From positions 297,088 through 361,087 of the forward strand of contig NZ_QRAO01000003.1 in NCBI RefSeq assembly GCF_003353425.1: a DNA stretch of 64,000 nucleotides, in the 5' to 3' direction. Each line of letters begins with the position of its first letter. Positions within the stretch are counted from its first letter, which is position 1. The stretch comes from Marinirhabdus gelatinilytica. Lineage in GTDB: Bacteria; Bacteroidota; Bacteroidia; Flavobacteriales; Flavobacteriaceae. A program made the position numbers and the translations under genes. Positions 31,541-40,860 of this stretch are shown here, piece after piece. The notes under the pieces are model-generated. The model was not told the origin of the DNA and did not search any database. It saw nothing but the letters and a program-made list of their open reading frames with translations.

Positions 31541-32962
31541 ATGCAACCCAATTATAAAAACGCTCTTTCCAACCCTATTTTTGGTGTTATTTCCAAAGCT
31601 GCCAAAGAGCTTCAATTAGAGACCTATGTAATTGGCGGTTATGTGCGGGACTATATCTTACAGCGTGGCATTGCAAAGGACATAGATGTGGTTGCAGTGG
31701 GCAGTGGGATTGCCCTTGCCAAAAAAGTCTCGGCATTGTTGCCCGGTAACCCGAAAGTTTCAATTTTTAAGACCTACGGTACGGCTATGCTCAAGTCTGG
31801 CGGAATAGAGCTGGAATTCGTAGGGGCCAGAAAGGAATCCTATTCAGAAAACAGCAGGAATCCCTCTGTTGAAAACGGAACCCTCCAGGACGACCAAAAC
31901 CGAAGGGATTTTACCATAAACGCACTCGCTCTCAGTTTGAACGATGCTACCTTCGGAGATTTGTTGGACCCCTTTGAGGGTGTTGAGGATCTTCAGAAAA
32001 AAATAATACGCACCCCGCTGGATCCAGATATTACCTATAGTGACGATCCGTTGCGAATGTTGCGGGCCATACGTTTTGCAACACAGTTGGATTTCAAGAT
32101 TGAAAAAGATTCGCTCAACGCTATTTCCCGTAATGCAGACCGTATCAAGATCATATCCAAGGAGCGCATCGTGGACGAGATACACAAGATATTGATGGCT
32201 CCCCAGCCCTCCAAGGGATTTGCGCTGTTGCACAAAACCAAACTGCTGAAATATATCTTCCCAGAACTGGTAGCCCTACAAGGCATAGAAGAAAAAGAGG
32301 GACAACGACACAAAGACAACTTTTGGCACACCCTTGAAGTAGTAGATAATATTGCTGAAACGACCGATAACCTCTGGTTGCGTTGGGCTGCCCTGTTGCA
32401 TGATATAGGCAAGGCCCCTACCAAACGTTTTGACAAAAAGATAGGCTGGACCTTCCACGGGCACGAGTTTGTGGGTAGTAAAATGGTGTATAAGCTCTTT
32501 AAGCGACTAAAGATGCCCTTGAACGACAAGATGAAATTTGTCCAAAAAATGGTCTTGATGAGCTCCCGCCCCATTGCACTGGCAAACGATGTAACCGATA
32601 GTGCGGTGCGACGATTGGTGTTTGATGCTGGCGATTATATTGAGGATCTTATGACCCTTTGTGAGGCCGATATCACCACGAAAAACCCTAAGAAATTCAG
32701 GAAATACCATAACAATTTCCAGAAAGTACGAGACAAGATTGTTGAAGTAGAAGAACGTGACAAAATACGGAATTTCCAGCCCCCCGTAAGTGGCGAGGAG
32801 ATTATGGAAACCTTTAATTTGAAGCCGTCGCGGGAAATAGGGATTATAAAAGATGCCATAAAGGAAGCCATCTTGGAAGGCGAGATACCCAACGAGTATG
32901 AGGCTGCACAACAATATATGCTGAAAAAAGGAAAAGAAATAGGTTTAACCCCCGCCGTATGA
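31541..32962 (+). CDS. CCA-adding/poly(A)-type tRNA nucleotidyltransferase with HD domain
   Basis: A 473-residue enzyme that repairs or completes tRNA 3' CCA ends. The nucleotidyltransferase head has I-G-G-Y-V-R-D and K-D-I-D-V-V-A (two metal Asp). The R-R-D-F-T-I-N-A and D-P-L-R-M-L-R-A-I-R motifs follow. The C-terminal half carries an HD-type domain (L-L-H-D-I-G-K). No tRNA-encoded CCA is seen at the tRNA-Ser here, which fits the need for this enzyme. The ctaA stop-start overlap (4 bases) links it to the heme A gene. Confidence 0.92.
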   Translation: MQPNYKNALSNPIFGVISKAAKELQLETYVIGGYVRDYILQRGIAKDIDVVAVGSGIALAKKVSALLPGNPKVSIFKTYGTAMLKSGGIELEFVGARKESYSENSRNPSVENGTLQDDQNRRDFTINALALSLNDATFGDLLDPFEGVEDLQKKIIRTPLDPDITYSDDPLRMLRAIRFATQLDFKIEKDSLNAISRNADRIKIISKERIVDEIHKILMAPQPSKGFALLHKTKLLKYIFPELVALQGIEEKEGQRHKDNFWHTLEVVDNIAETTDNLWLRWAALLHDIGKAPTKRFDKKIGWTFHGHEFVGSKMVYKLFKRLKMPLNDKMKFVQKMVLMSSRPIALANDVTDSAVRRLVFDAGDYIEDLMTLCEADITTKNPKKFRKYHNNFQKVRDKIVEVEERDKIRNFQPPVSGEEIMETFNLKPSREIGIIKDAIKEAILEGEIPNEYEAAQQYMLKKGKEIGLTPAV

Positions 32963-33972
32963 AAGACAACAAAAAAGTAATCTACTGGTTACTCACGGGC
33001 TGTACCCTCATCTTTATCATGGTTGTGGTAGGCGGAATTACCAGGTTGACACATTCGGGCTTGTCCATTTCAAATTACAAATTGATTTCTGGTACACTTC
33101 CCCCTATGAGCCAAACCGAATGGCAGGCCGCCTTCGACCTTTACAAACAATACCCAGAATACCAAAAACTTAACTACAATTTTACCTTAGAGGATTTCAA
33201 GGATATTTATTTCTGGGAATGGTTGCACCGTGTTATCGGGAGGTTTATTGGAGTGGTTTTCATTATTCCTTTTCTGTATTTTCTGCTAAAAAGACAGCTC
33301 ACCAAACCCACGATAAAAAAATGTATCATTCTTCTAATTTTAGGTGGTTTCCAAGGTTTTTTGGGCTGGTATATGGTAAAGAGCGGCTTGGTGGACCGGC
33401 CAGATGTGAGCCATTACCGCTTGGCCATGCATTTGACCACTGCATTTATCACCTTTGCCTATACCCTTTGGGTAGCGCTGGACCTGTGGTTCCCTGAAAG
33501 AAAGGAAGTGAATATCTCCTTTAGGAATCTGTTGCGTGTTGGGCTGGTTGTATTGTTAGTACAGATTATATGGGGGGCCTTTGTGGCGGGGCTGGACGCT
33601 GGTTGGATACACAACCACTGGCCCTTGATGAGCGATGGAAAATTGATACACGAAACCGTAACGCTAGAACAAAACCCCGTCTGGAAAAATTTTGTGGAAG
33701 GGAAGAGCGGCGTGCAGTTTATACATAGATATCTTGCGTATGTTGTGGTTGCTATAGTAGCAGTTATTTGGTATAAGGGTAGAAAGATAGCCCAAAACCG
33801 TTTGCAACATCAGGGGATTAACGTGTTGGTGTTTTTGGTGTTTGTACAGTTTGTTTTAGGAGTGTTCACGCTTATCCTACAAGTGCCCGTAGTTCTAGGG
33901 GTACTGCACCAAGTTGGGGCATTTTTCTTGTTGGCAGCGTTTACGTTTACGCTACACCGTTTTAGCAAATAA
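32959..33972 (+). CDS. ctaA: Heme A synthase (CtaA/COX15)
   Basis: A 337-residue inner-membrane enzyme with eight hydrophobic segments that oxidises heme O to heme A for cytochrome oxidase. Heme-binding histidines are in E-W-L-H-R-V-I-G-R, H-Y-R-L-A-M-H-L, F-I-H-R-Y-L and L-H-Q-V-G. V-G-G-I-T-R-L-T-H-S-G-L-S and the periplasmic I-H-N-H-W-P-L also fit. The start ATG overlaps the stop of the tRNA enzyme by four bases. Confidence 0.92.
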   Translation: MKDNKKVIYWLLTGCTLIFIMVVVGGITRLTHSGLSISNYKLISGTLPPMSQTEWQAAFDLYKQYPEYQKLNYNFTLEDFKDIYFWEWLHRVIGRFIGVVFIIPFLYFLLKRQLTKPTIKKCIILLILGGFQGFLGWYMVKSGLVDRPDVSHYRLAMHLTTAFITFAYTLWVALDLWFPERKEVNISFRNLLRVGLVVLLVQIIWGAFVAGLDAGWIHNHWPLMSDGKLIHETVTLEQNPVWKNFVEGKSGVQFIHRYLAYVVVAIVAVIWYKGRKIAQNRLQHQGINVLVFLVFVQFVLGVFTLILQVPVVLGVLHQVGAFFLLAAFTFTLHRFSK

Positions 33973-34026
33973 AATTCCCTTAGGTATCATTGTTCAAACA
34001 GTAGTACAACTACTTTTTTCATCTTT

Positions 34027-34455
34027 TTAACTCTCGCAAACTATCCCAGCATTTTTTAATATTTCCATCAATTGATCTGTTTCATATAACGTACCAAGAA
34101 AATAGGTAAAGTTGTCTTCATCTATAAATTTATAAAAACTCATAACAACTTCTTTTTCCTCACTTTTAGAGACCATCAGGAGAATTTCACCGTTGTTAGT
34201 TGTTATTGTTAAATCGCATAGGCTTGAGGCTCCGTGTAATCTTTTACCCTTTATTAAATCATTATTACTTAATATCCTAAAGGCTTTTTCCAGTCTATTT
34301 AAAATTATCGTATCTGATATTCTTCTATTCGTATCTTCTGAAGATATTGTTTTTAATTCAATATTCTCCAAGGGATAACTTAACTCAGATTTCTGTTCTT
34401 TAAAATTACAAGAAGTGAGAATTAGCAATATAACTATTATTCCTAATGATTTCAT
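34027..34455 (-). CDS. AT-rich lipoprotein, unknown
   Basis: A 142-residue protein with a lipoprotein signal (M-K-S-L-G-I-I-V-I-L-L-I-L-T-S-C, lipobox Cys 16) and no recognised domain. It is clearly more AT-rich than its neighbours, like 46630-47148, and may be a recent addition. Start ATG 34455. Confidence 0.65.
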   Translation of the reverse strand: MKSLGIIVILLILTSCNFKEQKSELSYPLENIELKTISSEDTNRRISDTIILNRLEKAFRILSNNDLIKGKRLHGASSLCDLTITTNNGEILLMVSKSEEKEVVMSFYKFIDEDNFTYFLGTLYETDQLMEILKNAGIVCES

Positions 34456-34506
34456 TGCTTAGAAACTCTTTAAAAAAATCTCATCTATAGTTAGTTGTTT
34501 GGGCAC

Positions 34507-35322
34507 CTAGTTTAAAGGGACAACTACCGCACCCTCTGGTTTTGCAAAGACTGAAGCATCCAACTTTTGTGGAGAGACCGTCACTTTGCTGAACAACAAA
34601 TCGTTACGCTCATCAGTTGGTTTCCCGTTCTCTACGTTGTACCAGGTGAGTTTTCTAGGCAGTTGTAGGCCATTGACCTCCTGCCAATCGTCGTATTTTA
34701 TATAGCTCCATTTGTCGCTCTTTTCATCCTTGCCAAAAGTTACTGTATAACCCAACCATTCCATCTTGTGGGTATCGGGGTGGAAAAATAATTTATATTC
34801 ATCTTCAGGGGAATCCCCTACTCCATTCTTGTAGCTTACCTTGATACCGTTGTATAACTTGCCATCCAGTTCGGTGGGTTCCATTTCAGAATACACAATA
34901 CCATCGTCACTCAAAATAAAAGGCATGGCGTAAAAATAGAACATTAGGTTATGGTAAAAGCGCGCGTTGCCAGAATAGGCATCTTCTTCGTTTTCCAGTA
35001 GCCATACTTGGTTGCCATCGTACCCAATGGACCAGTCCTTGTGTTCAATTTTTGCCTTACGGTTCTTAAGATCTGTGGTGTGGGTCTCGGTACCATTTTT
35101 ACCGTCCAGCTCAAAACAGAGGTTGTTCATGTGGTTCCATTGTTCCCAGCCACCGTGTGCTTCTAGCACGTTACCAAGTGTTTTGGGAAAGTTGGCCGTC
35201 TTGTTCTCGATTTTTGAAACTTTCACCTCATCGTGTATCACTACATCAGTTTCTTTTTCGGTATCGTTTTTACAGGCCACAAGTATTGAAATTGCCAGTA
35301 GGCCTAAGAGTGCTTTTTTCAT
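34507..35322 (-). CDS. DUF6503 family lipoprotein
   Basis: A 271-residue exported protein with lipobox L-V-A-C (Cys near 16) after M-K-K-A-L-L-G-L. The mature part is W/Y/D-rich beta structure (E-A-H-G-G-W-E-Q-W-N, L-P-R-K-L-T-W-Y) like the DUF6503 family, known in Flavobacteriia but without a set role. A -7 box is 20 bases upstream of ATG 35322. Confidence 0.78.
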   Translation of the reverse strand: MKKALLGLLAISILVACKNDTEKETDVVIHDEVKVSKIENKTANFPKTLGNVLEAHGGWEQWNHMNNLCFELDGKNGTETHTTDLKNRKAKIEHKDWSIGYDGNQVWLLENEEDAYSGNARFYHNLMFYFYAMPFILSDDGIVYSEMEPTELDGKLYNGIKVSYKNGVGDSPEDEYKLFFHPDTHKMEWLGYTVTFGKDEKSDKWSYIKYDDWQEVNGLQLPRKLTWYNVENGKPTDERNDLLFSKVTVSPQKLDASVFAKPEGAVVVPLN

Positions 35323-35341
35323 GGTTGTTTGTTTAGTGGTA

Positions 35342-35349
35342 TAAATGTA
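35342..35349 (-). promoter_or_regulatory. -7 element of the DUF6503 gene
   Basis: TACATTTA on the minus strand, one base from consensus, 20 bases before the ATG at 35322. Confidence 0.5.
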
Positions 35350-35402
35350 AAAAAGCTCCGCACCAAGTCGAAGCCTTTTTAGAAACCTTTATGAAGAAAG
35401 TT

Positions 35403-36824
35403 TTATTTTTTGATGACTTTTTTGGTCAACACTCCTTGCTGTGTAACTATTTTGACGAAATAGATGCCACTCCCCACTGCTGAAAGATCCATCACAGTGT
35501 TGGTTTCCCCAAACAATACGGGTGTTGTATTGATCAATTTTCCATCAAGACCATGCACCGAAATATGTTCCACAGTTGTGGTTGTATTCCAAATAATGCT
35601 CAGTTTGTTTTGGGTTGGATTTGGAGATAGGGTTACAGCCTGTGCCAAAAAGGAATTAGTACCAAGCACCACTTCTTCGTCCAGATAATCTGGTATGCCA
35701 TTGTTGTTAGTGTCGTCATCGGTTGGGGAGCCGTTGTTGTTATAATCTTCTTGGGCGGTGAGGGTTCCGTCACCATCGTCATCGGTATCCTGAAAGTTTG
35801 GTAGGTCATCGCCATCGGTATCATCATCGGTTAGATCCCCGTTGTTGTTTACATCTTCTATTACATCAGGAAGGCCGTCGTTGTCGGTGTCCGTAAGTCC
35901 TGGACCATCGGTCGCGATAAGAAAATTTCTTATTGCAAAGCACCCAGTGTTTCCGTTTTGTACAGCCGTATAAATTATCTCAGGATTTGATGAATTTTCA
36001 TAATTTTCTGTATTCACAATATAGTTTGTTAGATTACTAGCATCTGCAAAAGTTTGGAAATAAAAAATATTTGGGCTCGGAATGTTATCACTTAGAATTT
36101 CATCATTTTCAGTAAGATCAAAAACCGCAAAACCATCACCGTCTCCATCAAATACATACAGATTGAATGGATCATTTGGATTTGGAAGTGGTAATACTAC
36201 CAGTTCTAATTGGACAATCTGAAAGCAAGAACTATTAACATTTTCTACCCGCGCATAAATAATTTGTGAGTACGGGACAATATTCGCGTATGGAGATGAC
36301 AGCATGTTTGTGCCATTCTCTGCATCGGCCATAGTCTCATGATAGGATACTGAAGGTGAGGGATCACCATTGACAATTTCCGCACTCTTACTGTGTAAAT
36401 CAAAAGCAGCAAAACCATCATAATCGTCATCACAAACTTCCAAGGGAGTGGGCGTTATGGCGGTTGGCAAATTATTTACAACTAAGCTAAAGTTGGTAGT
36501 GTCAAAATCTCCATTACCTACATTCTCAACACGGGCATAAACAGTTTGCGGATTGATTGTATTTAAATATGCGGTTTGAGCTACAATTGCGTTTGAACCG
36601 ATAGTGGCCTCAGCCTGAGTTTCATAGAAGGTAACTGAATAGGCAGCAGGGTTTTGGGCCCCTAATATTTCAGGAATATTTACCGTTAAATCGAATGCTT
36701 CAATTTCATCACCAGAGTTATTGTAATCACAAAGCATTAGGTCACTGGCCTGATTCGCAGTAGCCTGCCCCAACGCAATAGCACTCGTTGTTAATAATAG
36801 AAGGGAAAGTAAAAGTGTTCTCAT
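35403..36824 (-). CDS. T9SS-secreted protein with calcium-type repeats
   Basis: A 473-residue surface or secreted protein. The signal peptide M-R-T-L-L-L-S-L-L-L-L ends I-A-L-G-Q. Residues about 30-300 hold repeats with V-Y-A-R-V-E-N-V and A-F-D-L-x-x-N/H. Then comes an Asp/Asn-rich region like thrombospondin type-3 calcium loops (D-N-D-G-L-P-D, N-N-N-G-D-L-T, T-D-D-D-G-D-G). The last ~75 residues are a T9SS type A sorting domain ending V-L-T-K-K-V-I-K-K. Start ATG 36824; an earlier TTG is not needed. It shows that the host has gliding/secretion machinery of type IX. Confidence 0.9.
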   Translation of the reverse strand: MRTLLLSLLLLTTSAIALGQATANQASDLMLCDYNNSGDEIEAFDLTVNIPEILGAQNPAAYSVTFYETQAEATIGSNAIVAQTAYLNTINPQTVYARVENVGNGDFDTTNFSLVVNNLPTAITPTPLEVCDDDYDGFAAFDLHSKSAEIVNGDPSPSVSYHETMADAENGTNMLSSPYANIVPYSQIIYARVENVNSSCFQIVQLELVVLPLPNPNDPFNLYVFDGDGDGFAVFDLTENDEILSDNIPSPNIFYFQTFADASNLTNYIVNTENYENSSNPEIIYTAVQNGNTGCFAIRNFLIATDGPGLTDTDNDGLPDVIEDVNNNGDLTDDDTDGDDLPNFQDTDDDGDGTLTAQEDYNNNGSPTDDDTNNNGIPDYLDEEVVLGTNSFLAQAVTLSPNPTQNKLSIIWNTTTTVEHISVHGLDGKLINTTPVLFGETNTVMDLSAVGSGIYFVKIVTQQGVLTKKVIKK

Positions 36825-36894
36825 CGTGATGATTTTCAACAAATATAAAAGTTCTCTTTCTAATACTGCACTTTACCCAACACTTTCAATTCTA

Positions 36895-36902
36895 TATCTT
36901 TG
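36895..36902 (+). promoter_or_regulatory. -7 element of the SpoU methyltransferase gene
   Basis: TATCTTTG ends four bases before ATG 36907, so the mRNA should start at or next to the start codon. Confidence 0.65.
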
Positions 36903-36906
36903 CTGT

Positions 36907-37701
36907 ATGCACAAAACCATAAGCAGCACCCAAAATACACTGGTAAAACAAGTTGCCAAACTATCCTCTACCTCCCGGGAACGCAAAAGGACAGGTTTGT
37001 TCGTTATTGAGGGCGAACGCGAAATATCTCTGGCCAAAAAGGGCGGTTACATTTTTGAAACGCTTTTGTTCTGTGCTGAAATTTTTAAGGGCGACCCAAA
37101 AAGTTTTGCTGCTGAAGATACCGAGATCGTTCAAATTTCTGAGGAAGTCTATCAAAAATTGGCCTATCGCACCACCACCGAAGGTATCTTGGCGGTGGCC
37201 GAAGCCAAGGAACTTTCAGTAAACAATTTAAAGTTTCAGCGAGACAATCCTCTACTGCTAGTAGCCGAAGCTCCCGAAAAACCAGGAAACATAGGTGCAC
37301 TGCTACGTACGGCAGATGCTGCGAACCTCGATGGCGTACTCATTGCCAATCCCAGGACCGATGTGTACAATCCCAATATTATACGTAGTAGCGTGGGATG
37401 CGTGTTTACCAACCAATTGGCAACAGGAACAACGGCAGAGATCATTTCATTTTTAAAGGAAAAAAATATAGCCTTTTACAGTGCTACGCTACAGGACAGT
37501 AAACCGTATCACGAATGTAACTTTACCATGGCAACAGCACTTGTCGTGGGAACCGAGGCGACAGGACTTTCGCAGGAATGGCGCACCGAGAGCACCCAGA
37601 ACATCATCATCCCCATGCAGGGCGAAATAGATAGTATGAATGTTTCGGTAGCAGCGGGAATCCTTATATTTGAGGCGAAGAGACAACGCAATTTTTTGTA
37701 A
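36907..37701 (+). CDS. SpoU/TrmH-family RNA 2'-O-methyltransferase
   Basis: A 264-residue enzyme that methylates ribose in rRNA or tRNA. An N-terminal substrate-binding domain (R-K-R-T-G-L-F-V-I-E-G-E-R-E) is followed by the knotted SPOUT fold (G-N-I-G-A-L-L-R-T-A-D-A-A, G-T-E-A-T-G-L-S, D-S-M-N-V-S-V-A-A-G-I). I chose ATG 36907 because an earlier frame (36826) crosses the promoter and adds 27 unrelated residues. Which RNA it acts on is not shown. Confidence 0.9.
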   Translation: MHKTISSTQNTLVKQVAKLSSTSRERKRTGLFVIEGEREISLAKKGGYIFETLLFCAEIFKGDPKSFAAEDTEIVQISEEVYQKLAYRTTTEGILAVAEAKELSVNNLKFQRDNPLLLVAEAPEKPGNIGALLRTADAANLDGVLIANPRTDVYNPNIIRSSVGCVFTNQLATGTTAEIISFLKEKNIAFYSATLQDSKPYHECNFTMATALVVGTEATGLSQEWRTESTQNIIIPMQGEIDSMNVSVAAGILIFEAKRQRNFL

Positions 37702-37750
37702 AAAATGTAAATAACCAACTTCTTATCCAAAAAAACTGGAATTTAAATTT

Positions 37751-38980
37751 ATGAACCCAACCACACTTTTTTATATCATTATTGCTATAATCGTTTTCAA
37801 CTTTGTGGTGGATAAAATCTTGGGTAGCCTAAACGCAAAGCACTTTAACGATGCCCTCCCCCCAGAAATAGCTGATGTGTATGATGAGACGGAATACAAA
37901 AAGGCGCAACGGTACAAGAGAGAGAAATATCGTTTTGGGCTGTTAACTTCAACAATTTCGATAGTTGCTACCTTGTTGTTCTTTTTTCTAGACGGTTTTG
38001 AGATTGTAGATACGTGGGCGCGAAGTTTTTCGAGCAATTCCATAGTGATCGCACTACTATTTTTCGGCATCATAGTTTTTGCCAGTGATATCCTTGGGCT
38101 TCCCTTTAGTTACTATAACACCTTTGTTATTGAGGAAAAATACGGTTTCAACACAACCAATACAGCTACTTTTTTTCTGGACAAGATAAAAGGGTGGGCA
38201 TTAATGGCTATAGTGGGTGGCGGCCTGCTGGCACTCATTGTTTGGTTTTATGAGGTTACGGGCGCTAATTTTTGGTTGTATGCTTGGGGAGCCGTAACAG
38301 TGTTCACCATATTTATGAATTTATTTTATGCCAGGCTCATCGTGCCGCTCTTCAACAAGCAGAGTCCGTTGGAAGAAGGCTCGTTGCGCAATAAGATTGA
38401 GGCCTATGCTAGTACGGTGCACTTTAACCTTGCCAATATTTTTGTGATAGACGGCAGCAAAAGAAGCACAAAGGCAAATGCTTATTTTTCGGGGTTTGGT
38501 CGCGAGAAACGTATTACATTGTACGATACTCTTATAAACGATCTGGAAGAAGAAGAAATCGTGGCCGTTCTTGCACACGAGGTTGGGCATTACAAACGGA
38601 AGCACATAATTTTTAATCTTTTGGTTTCAATATTGCTCACCGGATTTACATTCTGGCTACTGTCCTTGTTTGTTGGCAACGAAACACTTTCCTCAGCCTT
38701 GGGCGTTTCGCAGCCATCGTTCCACATAGGGCTAGTGGCCTTTGGGATTCTGTACACGCCCATATCTACCCTAACAGGTTTGTGCATGAACTTGCTTTCC
38801 AGAAAATTTGAATACCAAGCAGATCGTTTTGCAAAACAAACCTATGCTGGGGCGCCGTTGGTTTCAGCATTGAAGAAACTATCTAAAAACAGCTTGAGCA
38901 ACCTTACTCCGCATCCTGCATACGTTTTTATGCACTATTCCCACCCCACCCTGTTACAGCGGTTTAGAAAGTTAGTATAA
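37751..38980 (+). CDS. M48 zinc metalloprotease (Ste24-like)
   Basis: A 409-residue inner-membrane protease of the CAAX-protease-1 type. The zinc motif is H-E-V-G-H in V-L-A-H-E-V-G-H-Y-K, and the third ligand Glu is in F-E-Y-Q-A-D. About seven hydrophobic segments and the basic P-F-S-Y-Y-N-T-F-V-I-E-E-K-Y-G-F-N loop (typical of Ste24) are present. The start is ATG 37751, 49 bases after the SpoU gene. Its substrates in bacteria are poorly known; envelope quality control is likely. Confidence 0.9.
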   Translation: MNPTTLFYIIIAIIVFNFVVDKILGSLNAKHFNDALPPEIADVYDETEYKKAQRYKREKYRFGLLTSTISIVATLLFFFLDGFEIVDTWARSFSSNSIVIALLFFGIIVFASDILGLPFSYYNTFVIEEKYGFNTTNTATFFLDKIKGWALMAIVGGGLLALIVWFYEVTGANFWLYAWGAVTVFTIFMNLFYARLIVPLFNKQSPLEEGSLRNKIEAYASTVHFNLANIFVIDGSKRSTKANAYFSGFGREKRITLYDTLINDLEEEEIVAVLAHEVGHYKRKHIIFNLLVSILLTGFTFWLLSLFVGNETLSSALGVSQPSFHIGLVAFGILYTPISTLTGLCMNLLSRKFEYQADRFAKQTYAGAPLVSALKKLSKNSLSNLTPHPAYVFMHYSHPTLLQRFRKLV

Positions 38981-39019
38981 GCCAAAAGTATCAACTGCCA
39001 TCGTGTAGTGTTAAATTAG

Positions 39020-39027
39020 TACCTTTA
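39020..39027 (+). promoter_or_regulatory. -7 element of the large MscS gene
   Basis: TACCTTTA ends five bases before ATG 39033, again a leaderless arrangement. The -33 is not clear. Confidence 0.5.
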
Positions 39028-39032
39028 GACGT

Positions 39033-40775
39033 ATGAAAAAGATAGTATTCTACATCACACTATGTATAGGGATTGTACACCAGGGCTATGCCTTTCAGGA
39101 TAAAGAGAGTGACTCCACAGAAGTAAATAATGACAAGAACCTTCCTTCAAAAGATTATGTCATAAAAAATGAAGCACAATACGGCAATAATCCCTTTGAC
39201 GATTACAATGAAGCCTTTTACCGTGTAGATAGGCTGAACGAACAAATTGGCTTGCCTCCTACAAATTTCAACTTAAGAACCCCGCAAGCAGTGCTGGAGC
39301 ATTTTGTGATATCGGCCAGAAACGGGAAATACGAGGACGCCATACATGCCCTAAACCTAAATTTGATGCCCCTGAACCTAACCGAGGAACAGGCAATTGT
39401 TCTAGCAAAAAAGCTCTATTTTGTCATGAACCAACGGGTCACGGTAGACTGGGACGCACTTTCGGACAGACCCGATGGGCAAATAGACATTAGCACTACC
39501 ACCAACCAGGCCATTGCAGGTAAGCCCAGACGCAGTGTGGTGTTTGGTGAAGTTGAAATAGACGGTCGTGATATTGTGTTACGGGTGCAGCGTATTCGTT
39601 ACAAGGAATTTGGTGCGCTATGGCTCATCTCTGCCAATACTGTTGAAAATATTGAACCCTTGTACGAAGTGTATGGTCCCAAAAAAATGGACAGGATTAT
39701 GCCGCAATGGGCCAATGTTCCCTTTCTGGGCATCTCATTGTGGAAACTTCTTGGAACACTACTCTTGGGGCTACTAGCCTACATTGTTATGCGCATAACC
39801 ATTGTTGTGGCCCGTAAACTTTTTCTTAAAAGTGAAAAAGGTTGGATAAAGAACATAGCTAATAAATTGGCCAAACCAGCTGGGCTGTTAATAGGCACTC
39901 TCTTTTTTTACATTACGCTCAACGCACTAATATCACTCTCTGGAGCTTTTGCAAACTTTGTATATACCAGCCTTATAATTATGATAGTAGCATCTATTAC
40001 CTGGTTTGTGACCAGAATGGTAGATTACCTCATGACCTATATTGCCGAAAACAAAGTGGGTGATATTTCTGAAGAAGAAAACGAAGAAGCCCGAAAGCTA
40101 TTAACATACATATCGGTTGGCCGAAGGATAGTAACTTTCCTTATCGTAATTATTGGGGGCTATTTCATTATCTCCCAGTTCAGGGCTTTGGAAAAGGTGG
40201 GCATCTCTATTTTGGCATCTGCCGGAGTAGCGACCGTTATCTTGGGGATCGCTGCACAAAACACCTTGGGAAATATCTTTGCGGGGCTACAAATTGCTAT
40301 CACTAGACCTGTAAAAGTGGGAGATACCGTAATAATTAACGACGATTGGGGCAACGTAGAGGAAATTGGTTTCACCTACTTGGTTATTCGCACTTGGGAT
40401 TTGAGAAGATTGATAGTGCCATTAAAGTGGGTAATCTCAAACATTTTTGAAAATTGGTCCATGACAAGTTCCCATCAAATTAGACCCATAACCATTCACG
40501 CAGACTACAATTTAAATGTCCCCAAGGTCCGGGAAAAATTTGAAACCCTTGTTAAAGAGTCTGAAGATTGGGACGAGGACAACCCACCCATACTCGAGGT
40601 GGTTGATGTGACCGAAAAATCCATAAAACTCCGTGCCCTTTGTAGTGCAAAAGATGCCACCACTGCGTGGAAACTACACTGTAAATTAAGGGAGGAGCTG
40701 GTTGCTTATATCAGCAAACTTCAGGATGGGGCATATCTTAGCAAAAAACGGTTGGACATTAAGGACAAATCTTAG
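39033..40775 (+). CDS. Large mechanosensitive channel (MscS/MscK-like)
   Basis: A 580-residue channel with an exported N-terminal domain (signal to about residue 20, H-Q-G-Y-A-F). The periplasmic part (about 20-220) has the F-N-L-R-T-P-Q-A region. A helical membrane region (about 235-425) and then the MscS pore helix (A-S-A-G-V-A-T-V-I-L-G-I-A-A-Q-N-T-L-G-N) follow. The cytoplasmic beta domain (P-V-K-V-G-D-T-V-I-I, R-L-I-V-P) ends it. It is larger than the channel at 3885-4790. The ATG follows a -7 box by five bases. Confidence 0.9.
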   Translation: MKKIVFYITLCIGIVHQGYAFQDKESDSTEVNNDKNLPSKDYVIKNEAQYGNNPFDDYNEAFYRVDRLNEQIGLPPTNFNLRTPQAVLEHFVISARNGKYEDAIHALNLNLMPLNLTEEQAIVLAKKLYFVMNQRVTVDWDALSDRPDGQIDISTTTNQAIAGKPRRSVVFGEVEIDGRDIVLRVQRIRYKEFGALWLISANTVENIEPLYEVYGPKKMDRIMPQWANVPFLGISLWKLLGTLLLGLLAYIVMRITIVVARKLFLKSEKGWIKNIANKLAKPAGLLIGTLFFYITLNALISLSGAFANFVYTSLIIMIVASITWFVTRMVDYLMTYIAENKVGDISEEENEEARKLLTYISVGRRIVTFLIVIIGGYFIISQFRALEKVGISILASAGVATVILGIAAQNTLGNIFAGLQIAITRPVKVGDTVIINDDWGNVEEIGFTYLVIRTWDLRRLIVPLKWVISNIFENWSMTSSHQIRPITIHADYNLNVPKVREKFETLVKESEDWDEDNPPILEVVDVTEKSIKLRALCSAKDATTAWKLHCKLREELVAYISKLQDGAYLSKKRLDIKDKS

Positions 40776-40825
40776 ACAACCTTTAAGTGGAAAGATCTTC
40801 TTCACAAGTAATTTCTTGAAAATAA

Positions 40826-40856
40826 TTTGAATATCTACCGTATAATCGTACATTTA
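40826..40856 (+). promoter_or_regulatory. Promoter of relA/spoT
   Basis: TTTG (40826-40829), 19-base spacer, TACATTTA (40849-40856). The ATG at 40861 is just four bases after it, so the mRNA should be leaderless. Confidence 0.7.
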
Positions 40857-40860
40857 TTCT

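Noticed and set aside
36826-36906. N-terminal extension of the SpoU methyltransferase
   Set aside because: It would cross the -7 box at 36895-36902 and does not fit the family start.
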